64,000 nt of DNA from Ceratodon purpureus (Eukaryota; Streptophyta; Bryopsida; Pseudoditrichales; Ditrichaceae): assembly GCA_014871385.1 (NCBI GenBank), contig CM026422.1, positions 19,834,596 through 19,898,595 of the forward strand, in the 5' to 3' direction. Below are positions 31,651 to 43,177 of the stretch, piece after piece; position 1 is the first letter of the stretch; every line of letters starts with the position of its first letter. A model generated the notes under the pieces. The model did no database searches. It saw only the letters and a list, made by a program, of their open reading frames with translations, and was not told the origin of the DNA. A program made the position numbers and the translations under genes.

Positions 31651-33358
31651 CCATCGTGTTTATAACCTTGGCCTGCTTTCCAACAGCGTTTCTTACGCCC
31701 TGTTACAAGTCAATATTGTAATTCATGTGTCAGTTTACAAGGATTTAGTTACAGGACTAGAAGAGTAGAGTGATAACAACATACAGTATAAAGTTCACTC
31801 TTAATTACATTTACCTCTACTGCCTCTGCATCCTGCATACTTAACTTGTGGTTGTATCAAATTTTGTAGCATGAGCTATTTATTGCCAAGAAACATATAT
31901 ATACTATGGATTTTCCAATCAATATTAGATCAGTAGTATACCTGAGCGTCATACATCACAATGCCTGCTAGAATAAAAGATAAACCGAACACTCCATCTG
32001 AGAGAATCCTCTGCACGCAAAGAAAATCGCTATTAGCTCCACCGCTCTCTAATTATGTTCATTGATCCAGCAATAAGAGAGATGTACACAAATCAGAACC
32101 GCTTACACTCGCTGAGAAACTATTTTTGTAATATGGGAACATACATTTTTGAGACTCATCGACATTGGTCACTAACATAAATCTCAGCGAGACTTGGAAC
32201 TTAAGCCAAGCAAGCAAATCATCACAATGAATCCGTATACAGTTGAGTTCGCACCTTTCAAACCCAATAGCAGTTGCCGCTGCAGTATCAGCCTGCAACA
32301 CAAGTGCACAAAGAACAGCACTTCTCAATTCCCTACATCCGCCTCTCAACAAAATAATCCCCTTCTGTCAAAACTTAAAAGGATCAACACTTAGAGAATG
32401 ACTACGAACCTCTGTCTAGATTTGATTTGGACAGCAACATCCACGTCCAAGCCTTCTCGTGAATTTAAATTGGACTATCATGCCTATGCAAAAACATGCC
32501 TCAGTCACCGAAAGAAGGTGCCCTAAGTTTGGAAAGAACAAAAAATAGGTCAACTGTCAAACTGGATCAATTAATAATGCATTGCAGATAGAGGTGCTTA
32601 CAGCAGAGTGAGAGGAGGGCATGCCACCAGACTTCACCACCAGACTTCACCACCAGCTTCCAGTTGAAACTCTGACCGGCCAAGGCTGCCGCAAAAGGTT
32701 TAGCGAGCTGGCCGAGAGTACTTGCTGTCGCTGCAGAAACCAATACCAGCTCATGATTCAAGAATGCCCTCATTCAATAAACCGGAATTCGAAGAGCAAC
32801 ACATTCCAATCCATTTCCACCTCTAGTTTGCCCCCAAACTAAGTCATGCCTATCTTACGACAGAACAAACTGGTTTATTTAAGCTTCTGCAGCAAAGTGA
32901 CCGACGCATGCTAAGAGGATGTCCTGAGTTCATCTGTGCTTCATTAAAAAAACTTCAAAAATCGACCATATTGTAAGCTAGTCGACAATGACCATTAGAT
33001 CCACTGAAAGTTAGAGAATCGTCCAGTGTGCGAAAACACGAAGTTCGCCCGCAAATATAAGTTAGTCTTCAAAGGAAGAGAGAGTAACGAATACTAGGGT
33101 TCTCACCTGATTGGATGACAACTCTTCCAGACCTGCACGAACTTGAATTCGCGAGCCTCCTCGTCGTCCCTTCACACGCGTCCTCGCGTGGAGGAAATTC
33201 CGCTCTCCTAAAAACTCGCGCCGTCCTAATTTCAGGCTCCCTCCCGGCTGGAACCGCTCACAAGAATGTTGGCCATGGAGGCACGCCATGGCGGCAGCCG
33301 GGTGACCAACAACCACGCTGCCATCAAACGAAGAACCAACCCACAATTGGCCCGACAT
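31634..33358 (-). pseudogene. DUF212 (acid phosphatase/vanadium haloperoxidase-related) gene, broken
   Basis: Exons: 33358-33107 (a plastid-transit-like N-terminus; ATG 33358, or 33289 at MACLHGQHS), 32749-32602, 32292-32255, 32008-31942 and from 31699. They encode LVLVSAATASTLGQLAKPF, then KLVVKSGG and MPSSHSA, then ATAIGFER, DGVFGLSFILAGIVMYDAQ and GVRNAVGKQAKVIN. This is the order of the plant family annotated as acid phosphatase/vanadium-dependent haloperoxidase-related. The second exon is 148 nt because CCACCAGACTTCA (13 nt) is present twice in tandem at 32624-32649. Without the extra copy the exon would be 135 nt and in frame. The last exon runs out at a TGA (31634-31636) where SNARE sequence takes over. 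An optional 18-nt exon (DAEAVE) may lie near 31815-31835. Function is therefore probably lost. Confidence 0.8.
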
Positions 33359-33494
33359 ATCTTACGACAGAACAAACTCCAAAACTCCTCTACAAATATC
33401 CAGAAACCCCACAAGATGCCGTCACATACCAAAATGTTACATAATCACACCCTGCACCATCCGCCCTCAGGAACCCGGCACAAGAAAACGCTCC

Positions 33495-33585
33495 ACCTCA
33501 TCACAGCAGTGGAAACCATGGGTCTTGATGAGGGACTCATGCAGACCGTTGCCAAACGCTGCCGGAAGGCCAAGAAGGTGAAGCT
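33495..33585 (+). pseudogene. 91-bp fragment of the PPK1 C-terminal tail
   Basis: This matches 754-844 of the PPK1 last exon at 89 of 91 positions by eye, in the same orientation, with the reading frame preserved ([20 protein letters not shown], then KAKKVKL). It abuts sequence shared with the B3 gene at 26.2 kb, and AGCT is common to both parents at the junction. It is a displaced copy, not a gene. Confidence 0.9.
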
Positions 33586-33610
33586 CGACCGACTCCCGAC
33601 CCATGCATAC

Positions 33611-33778
33611 CAATCTAGAATGATGGCCAACGTAACCCGCTGCACTTGACGCTGTGATCGTCTTCTCAAAGTGAATTCTGCTCCGCAACTTGCGAAGTAC
33701 CTCGGGCTTCTCATCAAGATTCAATGGCCATCTCACATTTATGGGGCTCCCCACTGTTGCATCATCAGTTTCCGCCAT
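33611..33778 (-). pseudogene. Orphan first exon of a B3 gene (B3-4)
   Basis: ATG 33778 begins MAETDDATVGSP and the exon contains IHFEKTITASSAAGYVGHHS, ending at the usual donor (GTATGC). It is nearly identical to exon 1 of B3-2 (26413-26246) and is 168 nt long like it. Downstream on its strand the sequence changes within 30 bp to the PPK1 tail fragment and then the DUF212 promoter. No second half of the B3 domain follows. It is divergent to B3-3. Confidence 0.85.
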
Positions 33779-34731
33779 AACTGAAACAATCGTATTAGCA
33801 GCTTAACATTTCACTATCGCATTCTCCAGCCTGTATGCTTGTGAAACCCCGAACAGAAATGGAACAGCAACAAACACTCCTCTGCAACTGCACTTGTATT
33901 TCACAATGAAATTCGGAACTAGGCTTCGCTTTCTGGGCAGTTCTATCACATATGTAGTGAAGAACTGATAATAGATCTACAGACTCAACTTAGAGCTTAC
34001 TAATGGACTAAAGAACCCGACATCCTCATGAATGATACGGTCTATCTCGGTGTCGATCGGCAAGATTTTGGAATTAGTGTACAACTCTTAATGGTGTGTA
34101 ATTTGTGAAATGATTATCTCGGCCAAGTGGTTGCTCATGAGTCATGATGGACGTTCTCCAGTACAACTTTCAGATTCTCTTCCGAGTGCTTCTCAACAGC
34201 GGATCTGTTGTGGAATTGTGTCAAGTCCTGGTGACTGCCAGTCTTGAAAGGAGGCAACTTAACTCTTGCCTAAACCTGCTGAAAATATCTTGCACATCAT
34301 CGGACTACGGGCTGTGCATTGCAAACTGGGAGAGTTCTAAGAATTTGAGATTCAGTCCTTCCAGATCCAACTCCAGCTTAGTAAGATTTTGCCCACCCTT
34401 AACTGCCCACTATTGATGTTATGTTGATGTTCTTTTGCAGACCAGTGCAACAAGCAAACCCGTCGTTTTTTATTTGGAAAGTGTCGCTTCTCATTCACTA
34501 GAATACCAAAAAATAACGCTCTTTTTCTTGTTTTTCGTGACCAAAACCACTCAACACTGTGCATAATCCTCAAAAAAACAAATAAAAAACGACAGGTCTT
34601 CCAGTAGCATGCTGTTTCATTTCTGTTCGGGGTTCCAGGGCATATCGTAACAGGCGGGAGAATACCGTAGTGAAGTGATACACTGCTGATATTTGAATGT
34701 TTCAGTATTGCCGGAAACAGGTGATGCAACA
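33779..34731. promoter_or_regulatory. Bidirectional spacer between divergent B3 copies
   Basis: This lies between the start codons of B3-4 (-) and B3-3 (+). The left part is a direct copy of the B3-2 upstream region, and the whole matches the inverted B3-1 upstream region. It contains the conserved element at 34011-34070. No ORF of note is present. Confidence 0.6.
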
Positions 34732-37209
34732 ATGGGGAGCCTCGGAAATTCGACATGGCCATTGAGTCTTGATGAGAAGCCCGAGGTACTTCGCAGGCTG
34801 CAGGGCCACATCCATTTCGAGAAGACGGTCACAGCGACAAGTGCACCGGGTCACGTTGGCCATTATTCCAAATTGGTATGCATGGTTCGGGAGTCGGGAC
34901 TAGAAATATCACATTTTGTTTCTCTTCGAACTTTATCTTCCCATCATTATTGATGACAGTACCAGGCATACGCTTGTGAAAATTGCACACCTCATGCATA
35001 CGGCTGATACTCTGCAGCAATGAATTGTCGTCATAAGCTTCCGAATGTCGAGAGTGCTAATTTTATAAGTGACAAGCAATTTTTAATTTCATCTGATTCT
35101 CTCGATTCTCTTGTTGCAGGCACTTCCCTTTGCGTTCGTGAAACAACATGGTGACAAGTTTCAGAAAAATGTTCTTCTCCGGACCGTTCTATCCTCAAAA
35201 GCATGGCCTGTGACAGTCGATATCCGCTTCAAGACTACGAAATATACCACACAAATTAAATTCTCTGGAGGATGGAGAGCTTTCGCCGATTTCAATGGCC
35301 TTCAGGAAGGCGATTCGCTAATTTTCCGGCTTACGGCAATGTCCAAGTTCGAGGTGTACGTGTTTGGCAGCGCAAGGTGTTCTACGGAAATTCCTCTTCA
35401 AGTGAAAAGAAAGCGTATTTCTGATTCCCTAATATCACAGAAGATTGCTGCAAAGCAGTCTCATGCCTACAAGGAAGAGCAATCGTCTACTGACGAAACT
35501 ATCGAAGGTGCAGCGGAGTTGAGTGGATTGCGTGTGGTGATGAAGTCAACAGTTACACGGGAACACGCGATCATAGACATCAAATCGGTAAGCAAGTTGC
35601 GTTCCTTGAATAACCTATCCACTAGGTCTTGCAGAATTAGGTTATGAGGCTCATTAGCCAATTAAACTTCTCAAGGTGATACTCTTTGTAAGCATGTAGA
35701 TCGAGATATGAAGTTGGAAGTCTCTCACCAAAGAGCAAGACACACTGTCAAGACGCGTAGTTGAACATTCTTATCTTGAAAACTCTCATCTATGTGTCAA
35801 TTCGTAGAAGAATGTTACCGAGTCGGCCAACCAGGACGGGCAAGGACCTGCACTTGAGCATGACAAGGTCATGGAGCCAGACACCAGCGGTGGCAGAAAG
35901 AATCCAGGCAATGAGTTCCAAGGTCCAGTAATCCAAAACATCACCACGAATTTCCAATGTTCAGGGTCGTTCGAGAACCAAGCAGGCAGCAGAAACCTGA
36001 GCACTGATGTGATTGGGCCATTGAGTACTGATGTCAGAACCGAAGTGCTCCGCAAATTGCAAGGAAGAATATATTTTGAGAAGAAGGTCACAGCGTCAAG
36101 TGCATCAGGCTACCCTTGCCGGGATCCTACATTGGTATGTGTAGATCATACCAATGAATCATGATCCTTTTGCAAAGTAACATGCAGAAGTATCCCATCA
36201 TACGCGTACTCTGTAGCATTGAAACTGACTATGCAGGTGACATGAAGTCGGAAGAGCTAATCGAATCACTTCATCTTGTTTGTTCCAATGCTTAAGATTG
36301 CTCTGTAATTCAGCAACTTGAGGTTGCGTCTGATTTTCTTTTTTGATGTTTGCTTCTCGCAGGCAATGCCCTCACAGTTCGTACATAGCCATGGTGACAA
36401 GTTTCGTAGATCTGTTATCCTTCGAGTTACATCATCCTCTAGAGAATGGCCGGTGAAACTTACAGTTGCTTCTCCATTTAGTTTCCGTGGAGGCTGGAGA
36501 GCGTTTGCTGAATTCAATGGCCTCTTGGAAGGCGACTCCCTGATTTTCAAGCTAACGGCAGTATCGGAGTTTGAAGTTTATGTATTTTGTAGCACAGGGA
36601 GCCCTAAGAGACCTCCAGATTCTCAATCTGCAGCAAGGAGTGGTTCCATTGATGCTGGAATTCGAAGGAAGAAAGCAAAGCATTCTGATGTTGGCATAAA
36701 TGAGCCAGTGCCGTTTGAGGAATGTTTCGAAGGTGGAGTGAAGTTGGAAGGAGTAATTGCAGAGAAGAAGACAACCGGCCGAGAGCAACACGCAGTCTCT
36801 TCTTCTGGCCACATTCCTACATCTCTGCGAAACTCAGCCTTTAGTAAGGACAGCAAACCGGTAAGCAAGTTGTTTTGCTCGATTGGCTTACTGCTCGTTA
36901 GAATTAGGTTATGAGGTTAACCCTGCCAATGTTGAAACCTAGAACATAAATGTACATGAAAGCAATCTAATTAAGAATTTCCCATTGTAGAAGAACGTGA
37001 TAGATGAACATGATTCCACCGATGATCACCATCAGGACCCAAGGATGGAGCAAGAACCTACATTCGACTGTGACCAGGACATGAAGCCAGGCGCCAGCGG
37101 TGGGAGAATGAACCCAGGAAATGAACGCCAAGGTTCAACGATCCAGAAGATCGCCAAGAATTTTCAACTTCCAGGCTTCTTCAAGGGATTGGCTTCTCTG
37201 TTAAGGTAA
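34732..37209 (+). CDS. REM/VRN1-like B3-domain protein, two full domains plus half of a third (B3-3)
   Basis: Exons 34732-34875, 35120-35587, 35808-36134, 36363-36860 and 36991-37209 join in phase 0 to give 551 aa. Domain 1: HIHFEKTVTATSAPG with LPFAFVKQHGDKFQKN and GDSLIFRLTAMSKFEVYVF. Domain 2: RIYFEKKVTASSASG with MPSQFVHSHGDKFRRSV and GDSLIFKLTAVSEFEVYVF. The fifth exon encodes the acidic linker and FQLPGFFKG, the opening of domain 3, then ends in LASLLR and a stop. B3-2 continues there to a complete third domain, so this copy is truncated. Relative to B3-2 the start codon position has changed: the ATG of MAETDD is TTG here, so translation should begin at the downstream ATG (MGSLGNSTW). 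Confidence 0.85.
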
Positions 37210-37395
37210 ACAATGATTAGTTTTGACTGTCAGGCGTTGCTGCTCTTGCACCTTACATATGGTCAAGAGGAAATCGCTCAGAAGTAGGATTTGTGTTCCA
37301 TCACATGCACAGCAGTGCTTTTCCGTAGACACAACAGCTGTAAACCCAAGCTGCCTGACAATGTGACGAGAAGCATTGAAAACGCATGAGCGTGT
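37210..37395. repeat. Inverted copy of a spacer segment from 23.6 kb
   Basis: About 37238-37355 matches the reverse complement of 23635-23760. In both places it lies just past the 3' end of a B3 gene, which supports duplication of the whole neighbourhood with inversion. Confidence 0.75.
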
Positions 37396-37768
37396 ATGAC
37401 AGCAATTGACAGCATCAGAGAGCTCATTCAACACACAATATCTTGGTCAGACACTGAAGGCCGAAGCAAGAAAGAAGGTGGCGAGAAAGAAGACGGCACG
37501 AGATCTCTTCAAAGGCTCATAGAAATCACTTCCCAGCTCTCAGAGGGAAGGCGCCTCGTTGCTGGTCATAACTGGGCAACCTTTCAGATCTTGTGAAGCA
37601 GCTCAGAAATCCAATTGCGATGCGATGCGAAATCTTCTGAAAAATCTCAGCAAGGACAAGGAGATCAACAAGTCTATCTTAAGCTTCAGACCGAAGTTCG
37701 GCCTGTGGCTTAAACGGTTATGCGCAGTGCTTTTTCTTTGGGCTATGTATAGTGTAATATGTACTTGA
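37396..37768 (+). pseudogene. Frameshifted second copy of the unknown protein at 22.7 kb
   Basis: The first frame reads EGRSKKEGGEKEDGTRSLQR and IEITSQLSEGRRL, then stops. Another frame then carries CDAMRNLLKNLSKDKEINKS and GLWLKRLCAVLFLW to a stop at 37766-37768. The break lies near 37570-37600 and corresponds to single-base differences from the 22.7-kb copy. A splice at that point (ctttcag) is possible but not needed in the other copy. Confidence 0.6.
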
Positions 37769-38399
37769 TTTTGGAAACCAAGTTACCCTATATGAATATT
37801 TCAACCAGTTCAATCTACACATAAAAATCTGACTGAACCACGTCGTAGATGGAGCAGAGTTCTAGAAAAGCATTTCAGTCTCATTTAAATATGATATTTT
37901 GAAATCTTTGCTACATTTCCTCTTAGTGTGTAAAATTATGTACAACCAAATGGGAATGCATCTCTGTTCGTCTTCAATATACATCAATTGTTTTGCAATC
38001 AGAGAAGCAACATCAATGAAAATAGTACACCAAGTGAAACTTAGCCGACACTAGATTCGGCAGCAACAAGGATGTTGCTTCCCATTCCAAGCAAAAAAAA
38101 CCATATATTACTGGAAACTTCGTAGTGCAAACCTGTTAGTTGTGCACTCAGGTTCTTTCGCAGTGGAAAAACCAGAAGTACTACATAATAACCATTGAGC
38201 ATCACAGATATAGACAAAAACGTCCCACGAATCTCGAGCTACATAATTGAAATATATTATCTACATTGCAAGCAAAATCTCGAGCTTCAAGGAAGTGGCG
38301 ATGGTGTTTCTCTGACCAAGCCTTTACAATGAAAATATTTTTATAGAATGGCTGCAAGTCGAAACTACGGTTTGTAATTGCATCATCACAGCGGGTCCT
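37769..38399. other. Intergenic, AT-rich
   Basis: The first about 90 bp still resemble the flank of the 22.7-kb copy. The rest is AT-rich and probably the 3' UTR of the minus-strand glycine-rich protein gene. Nothing else was recognised. Confidence 0.45.
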
Positions 38400-38949
38400 T
38401 CAGGGAGTTAAGAGCTTGCGGCGACCACCACCCCCGCCTCCGCCTCCACCTCCACCTCCACCACCTCCTCCACCGCCTCCACCACCACCACCGCCCCCTC
38501 CTCTCCCACGATGATACGGCCCATTGCCGTAACCAGGGCCATTACCATAACCATACCCCGGTCCATATCCATAGCCTGGCCCATTGTTGTAACCTCCGTT
38601 CCCGCAACTGTCACACCCTCCTCCACCATACCATTTTTGGAATGCTACCAGCTTCCTCGAGATCACAGCCTAACAACCAAGACGACATTGTTAGAGCTCA
38701 TTAAGCTATCAGCATTGATTTTTAAAGATATGTGATATGCTGAACGAGATCGAAAATAACTTGCCATTGGCACTTTAGCGAAGCTGGTGATCTTGCAACG
38801 CTTACCCTGATGCCAGAAGCTTCATGTACAGGGCTGTTATCATTTTCAGAGAGAGGCAGGCTGGCCGTGACTGGCTGCAACAGAGAGTGGGAAAGAAGAA
38901 AACCAAGAAGAACTAGAGAGATCGCCCCAGAGGACGTGATTGTCGCCAT
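38400..38949 (-). CDS. Secreted glycine-rich protein
   Basis: Two exons (38949-38806 and 38669-38400) join in phase 0 to give 137 aa. Exon 1 has a hydrophobic signal peptide (ISLVLLGFLLSHSLLQPVTA). Exon 2 encodes KLVAFQKWYGGGGCDSCGNG, then GYGYGPGYGYGNGPGYGNG repeats, an uninterrupted polyglycine run of more than 20 residues and a basic end (RRKLLTP). The composition is that of cell-wall-associated or secreted glycine-rich proteins. The polyglycine run is coded by a GGN-type trinucleotide tract (about 38425-38508) likely to vary in length between individuals. Confidence 0.75.
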
Positions 38950-39761
38950 CGCTGTGGATGCCAATGTGGAAGAGACGCCGGGTTTGAGTTGCTCTTATAC
39001 AGAGGACTGGAACTCTTTCAGGGGCGTGATCAATGGGAGGAAGTTATTAGCCCTCTTGATCATGAGCCTAACTTGGTTCAGTCCGGAGCAGACTCGTGGA
39101 GAAAATTGAATACTAATCTATTCCTCGAACGTGTAGTCTGTAGGCCGTATAAATAGGTGACTGATAGGTTCAAAGAGTGCGGTACAAAAGCAAACTGGGT
39201 TGGTTGCGTCGAGTGGAGGTCAATGATACACCTTGTACCATGAGGTTAGATAGTTCCATCTGTAATGCAATGGATGGTGCCATGGAGAGAATTCTATCTG
39301 TATCACCTACCTGCATGTTGGACGCCATAGCCCATTAAACCGAGCAATTACACACGACAGGGGATGCCAGAAATTCAGCCACCTCAGGAAATGTGTGACC
39401 ATCCTCGTTGAGAGTAGGACCAAGTACCAGCTGACAATCTAGTAGTCATCATTTCAAGTCTTCTAAACCAAGAATCACGAGTCTCATTCCGTCATGCATT
39501 TAGAGCGCCATCTCCTATTGGAACATCTATTGTGTTTCAAACCAAGCGTCAAAGATATAAATGACTACGCATATGCATAAACGTCTAGTGTCATGGTGGT
39601 CCACGGATTCACGATGTGTTAAAAACTCTTAGTTGTAAGGATTTCAGTCCCTTGATAGTACTTAAAAGCTTTGGACAGTTCAACTTTCAATTGTTTGAGA
39701 AACTCGTTCAAATATAAACCTCACTAATCACTCAAATTCATCTCACAAGTTCAGAATGAGT
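38950..39761. other. Intergenic region between the glycine-rich gene and the B3-5 gene
   Basis: This is the probable promoter of the glycine-rich gene and the 3' flank of B3-5. No further features were recognised. Confidence 0.45.
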
Positions 39762-42085
39762 TTAAGAGTTAGCTCTTCTGACAACGAAGAATGAGTCGCT
39801 AGTGAGAGTGAACTCAAGAACTTGCCCTGCTTCAAGGTGGTTTGCATCTGCAAATTCCCTCCATCCAGTTCTCAAGTAGAGCCGCCAGGTCTGATTTCCT
39901 TGCAAGATGGGTAAGCAAGCCACTGTTTGCACTTGGGACTCTTCATGGATCCCCTGCAGCCTAACAAGAGAGTGAAGTCGGCTGCCGTATGTCCTCCAGA
40001 AAACAACAGGAATCTCCTGCATACCAACATGAATCATACATACTCGTCACTTCCTACTCGTGCAGCCTGAGGCACGAACTTGTACATGCTTGACGAGAAG
40101 ATGAATATATGAGTAAAAAAGGTTCTGGAGCATCATCAAGAGTTTCAGAGAAAATGGTCTTGAAAGATTTGCTCTGATACGTGTATGAATATTCCGCAGT
40201 ACACGTCTAATATCTACAGCCATGTGAAGCAATTGCTATAGTAGAAAACGGTGATGATTAGATCGCACATGAAAATGAGATAGCGTATGATTTAAGAAAA
40301 GTCTGAAGGTATCAGTACTAGTTAGTTGCCTAGAAGCTTACCATACAAGCTGCTCTTCCGCCCCCTTCTGCCCCTTCACGACGATAGAAGTTACTCACTG
40401 AGAGTTGCTTGAGGAAACCGGCCGACATAGGAAAGTTCATGGGAATCTTTTGGAGCGTGAAACTTTGGTGTTCATTGCCTGCATCGTTTCCCAAACTGGT
40501 GAGCTGCACTGGAAAATTTTCAGTGACCCCTGACTGCATCATGACTTCATCATGGTCGAGTGCAGGTTCCCGCCCGTTATTTGAGTCATGGTGATCTCTG
40601 GAGTTCAAAGAATCTATCACGTTTGGCTTGGTTTCTGGATCAGGGAGTTGCAAGTCTTTGCTGTGGGATGGGTTTCGTAGAGATGTAGGATTGATGCCAA
40701 AGCCAGAGACAATACGTTGCTCTCCAATTGCCCTCTTCTTTGCCATCATTTCATTCAACTTCTCTCGGATTGTTGGACCTTGGATACACTCGCTGCCTGG
40801 ATACTTTCTTGGACCACCGCCTGGTACCATAAGCACTTCATAATTGAGTGCAGGTTCTTGCCTCTTATTTGAGTCATGATGATGACCTCTGGAGGTAGGA
40901 TCTATCTCCATTTTCTACCAAGGCAAAAACGAGAAGCATTTCAAAATGTTTTCGTCAACAACTTCATCTCCTGCTCTTGGAATATAATCTCAATCTATGA
41001 TATGTTCTAACATCTACATCGTCATGATTGACCTCATGACCTAAATATAATACTGAAAGATCACCTATTAGAAGCCAATTGATCAACACAGCTTGCTTAC
41101 CAATTTGCTGTCTCTACTGTAAGATGAGTTTTGCAGAGTCATGGGGCTGTGACCGAAAGCAGAGACTAAGCGCTGTTCTTCAGTTGTCCTCTTTTGTGCA
41201 ATCGATTCATCCAGCTTCACAGCATCTTTAGAGCTTTCCTCAGCCGACAATGGCTCGCTCTTGCATTCGTATGAAAATTGCTTTGCTTTCTTCCGAGGAA
41301 GTCCGGGATCATTCGACCACTTCTTCGTCGCAAGTTGGTGAGGGAGTTTCTTAGGGTTCCCATTCCCGGGAAAAATATGAACTTCAAATTCGGATATTGC
41401 CGTTAAAGAGAATATCAACGAGTCGCCTACCACGAGGCTGTGGAAAGTAGCGAAAGATTTCCAACCACCGGCGAATTTTACTTGCCTTACTGATGGAGAT
41501 TTATGGAAAAGAGTAAGCGTCACTGACCACGCTTTTGCGGATAACGCAGTTCGGAGGGTGACATATTTCTGAAACTTGTCGCCATGCTTTTGCACGAACC
41601 AGGCAGGCAATGCCTGAAAAATACGAAGACCAATTAAAAAAACCAGTATGAACTATTCTTAAATGTTCACCTCTATAAGCAAATTTAATCGCTTAATTGA
41701 ATGCACAAATCTAGTCATCCGATCTAGTAAGAGCCTCGTATATACAAATCAACAAATGTTACAGAAACAGAGTAAACAACCGTTGATTCAAGCCTTCGTT
41801 ATAACGTCCAGAAAAACATTGTCCAATGGTTCTAACACCTACGAAAGACTATCTAAGTTACCATGTTGACAAGAAAAAGATTCGGTAGACAAACTCAATT
41901 TGTGGCTCCCAAACTATGCTTACCAGAGTTGATGGCCCATTGAGATTATCCGAATAGGCACTTGACGCTGTGAGAGTCTTCTCGAAATGGATACTCCCTT
42001 TCAGCTTGTAAAGCAATTTTTCCTTATCGTTGAATGGCATGTTTACGTTTCTGCCCATCGTTGCATCATTTGTCTCAGCAGCCAT
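39762..42085 (-). CDS. REM/VRN1-like B3-domain protein, two domains (B3-5)
   Basis: Exons 42085-41924, 41613-41101, 40914-40342 and 40016-39762 join in phase 0 to give 500 aa from ATG 42085. Domain 1: SIHFEKTLTASSAYS with LPAWFVQKHGDKFQKYV and GDSLIFSLTAISEFEVHIF. A long charged linker (RKKAKQFSYE; exon 3 of 191 codons) follows. The last domain: NFPMSAGFLKQLSVSNF with IPVVFWRTYGSRLHS and VLEFTLTSDSFFVV. The final domain corresponds to domain 3 of B3-2, so the middle domain is absent. Exon 3 contains two similar acidic segments (DSNKRQEPALNYE and DSNNGREPALDHDE), as if the linker was duplicated when a domain was lost. This copy looks intact. Confidence 0.88.
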
Positions 42086-43177
42086 TACAGAAATATCTCA
42101 ACACTATGCTGCTGCTTGAATTTAGTAGTCGACGAGGCCGCTTGTTTTGAGTTAGTCCATCTACAAATGGAGCTGTGAGGTCATGAGACCTCTGAACAGG
42201 GCTTGAAACAGGAGATGAAGCATTTAGAAGTGACTGATAAATCATTGAAGTAATTTAGACATTAAATTAGAAAGTGCTGCAATAATCAGGCTTAAGTGCG
42301 AGCCGACTTTAGGTTGTTGAAGAGCCCGACATGGCCATCAATGGTGTGTCTAGACATTGATCGGCAATGGTTACGCAGTTTATGACTCGATTAATTTCAG
42401 CCCAACATGAATGGGATGGGAAACGGATACCCATTGAAGTATTATTAATTAATTTAGTTAAAACGGTGATTTCGATCAAATCTAGTGGATCCTCATGATG
42501 CTTTCAAATATCGCAGTTCGATCCTGTAATCCTGCTAAAGAATCATCACATCTAGACAAACCAAGAACACACATCAAACCTACCTTTGATATATGTTGAA
42601 CTGAAAGCATACATGAACTTGTCTAGTATGTGACTCCCACGTGCATAACCAGAATTATGTGCAGCGACACAACTTGCTTACTGCCAATTCAAATTGTGAG
42701 CGATTTCTGTTTTGTGATAAGAGCAACTTGGCTGTGCAACGGAATGAACTGATCCTTACGTATCGCTATTCATAGAGACACATAAAATGGCCAGCAATCA
42801 TAAGTTCTATTCGTGATTCGAGATCACTTGTGTTACACCAGCCGCACTCAGTACATTGCACTTCTGGTTCGAAAGTCCTCATTTACCAATGTAGTCTGTT
42901 GACATTCAAAATCATTCACTAATTGTAACGGTTCAAAGTTATATGTCATGTTGTTACATAGCTGATGATCGCACTGTGCTACTGCCTTAAGCTTTTCGGA
43001 GCTGTTCAGAATATCTACAAACGTGTAAATCCTTGTTGGTCGAGTATTCAGAGTATCAGTCGCCATTTTTTGTCCTAATGCTCTCGATCACTTAGAATTG
43101 CACTAGTCACTCTATTTGAAGTAGAACATAGTACGTTAATCCCAATGCAACGACTGCAAATGCAAAATAACTGACTT
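42086..43177. promoter_or_regulatory. Upstream region of B3-5 with a diverged copy of the conserved B3 element
   Basis: Bases about 42320-42370 match the element found upstream of B3-1, B3-2 and B3-3 (shared GCCCGACATGGCCAT and TGATCGGCAA), about 235 bp from the B3-5 ATG. The remainder up to the 3' end of B3-6 has no recognised gene. Confidence 0.5.

Noticed and set aside
33266-33649. 127-codon plus-strand open frame containing the PPK1 tail peptide
   Set aside because: It spans the DUF212 promoter, the PPK1 fragment and the antisense of a B3 exon, so it is a product of the junction and not a gene.
38378-38735. His/Pro-rich open frames on the plus strand across the glycine-rich gene
   Set aside because: They are antisense readings of the GGN repeat; the minus frame has a signal peptide and proper splice sites.
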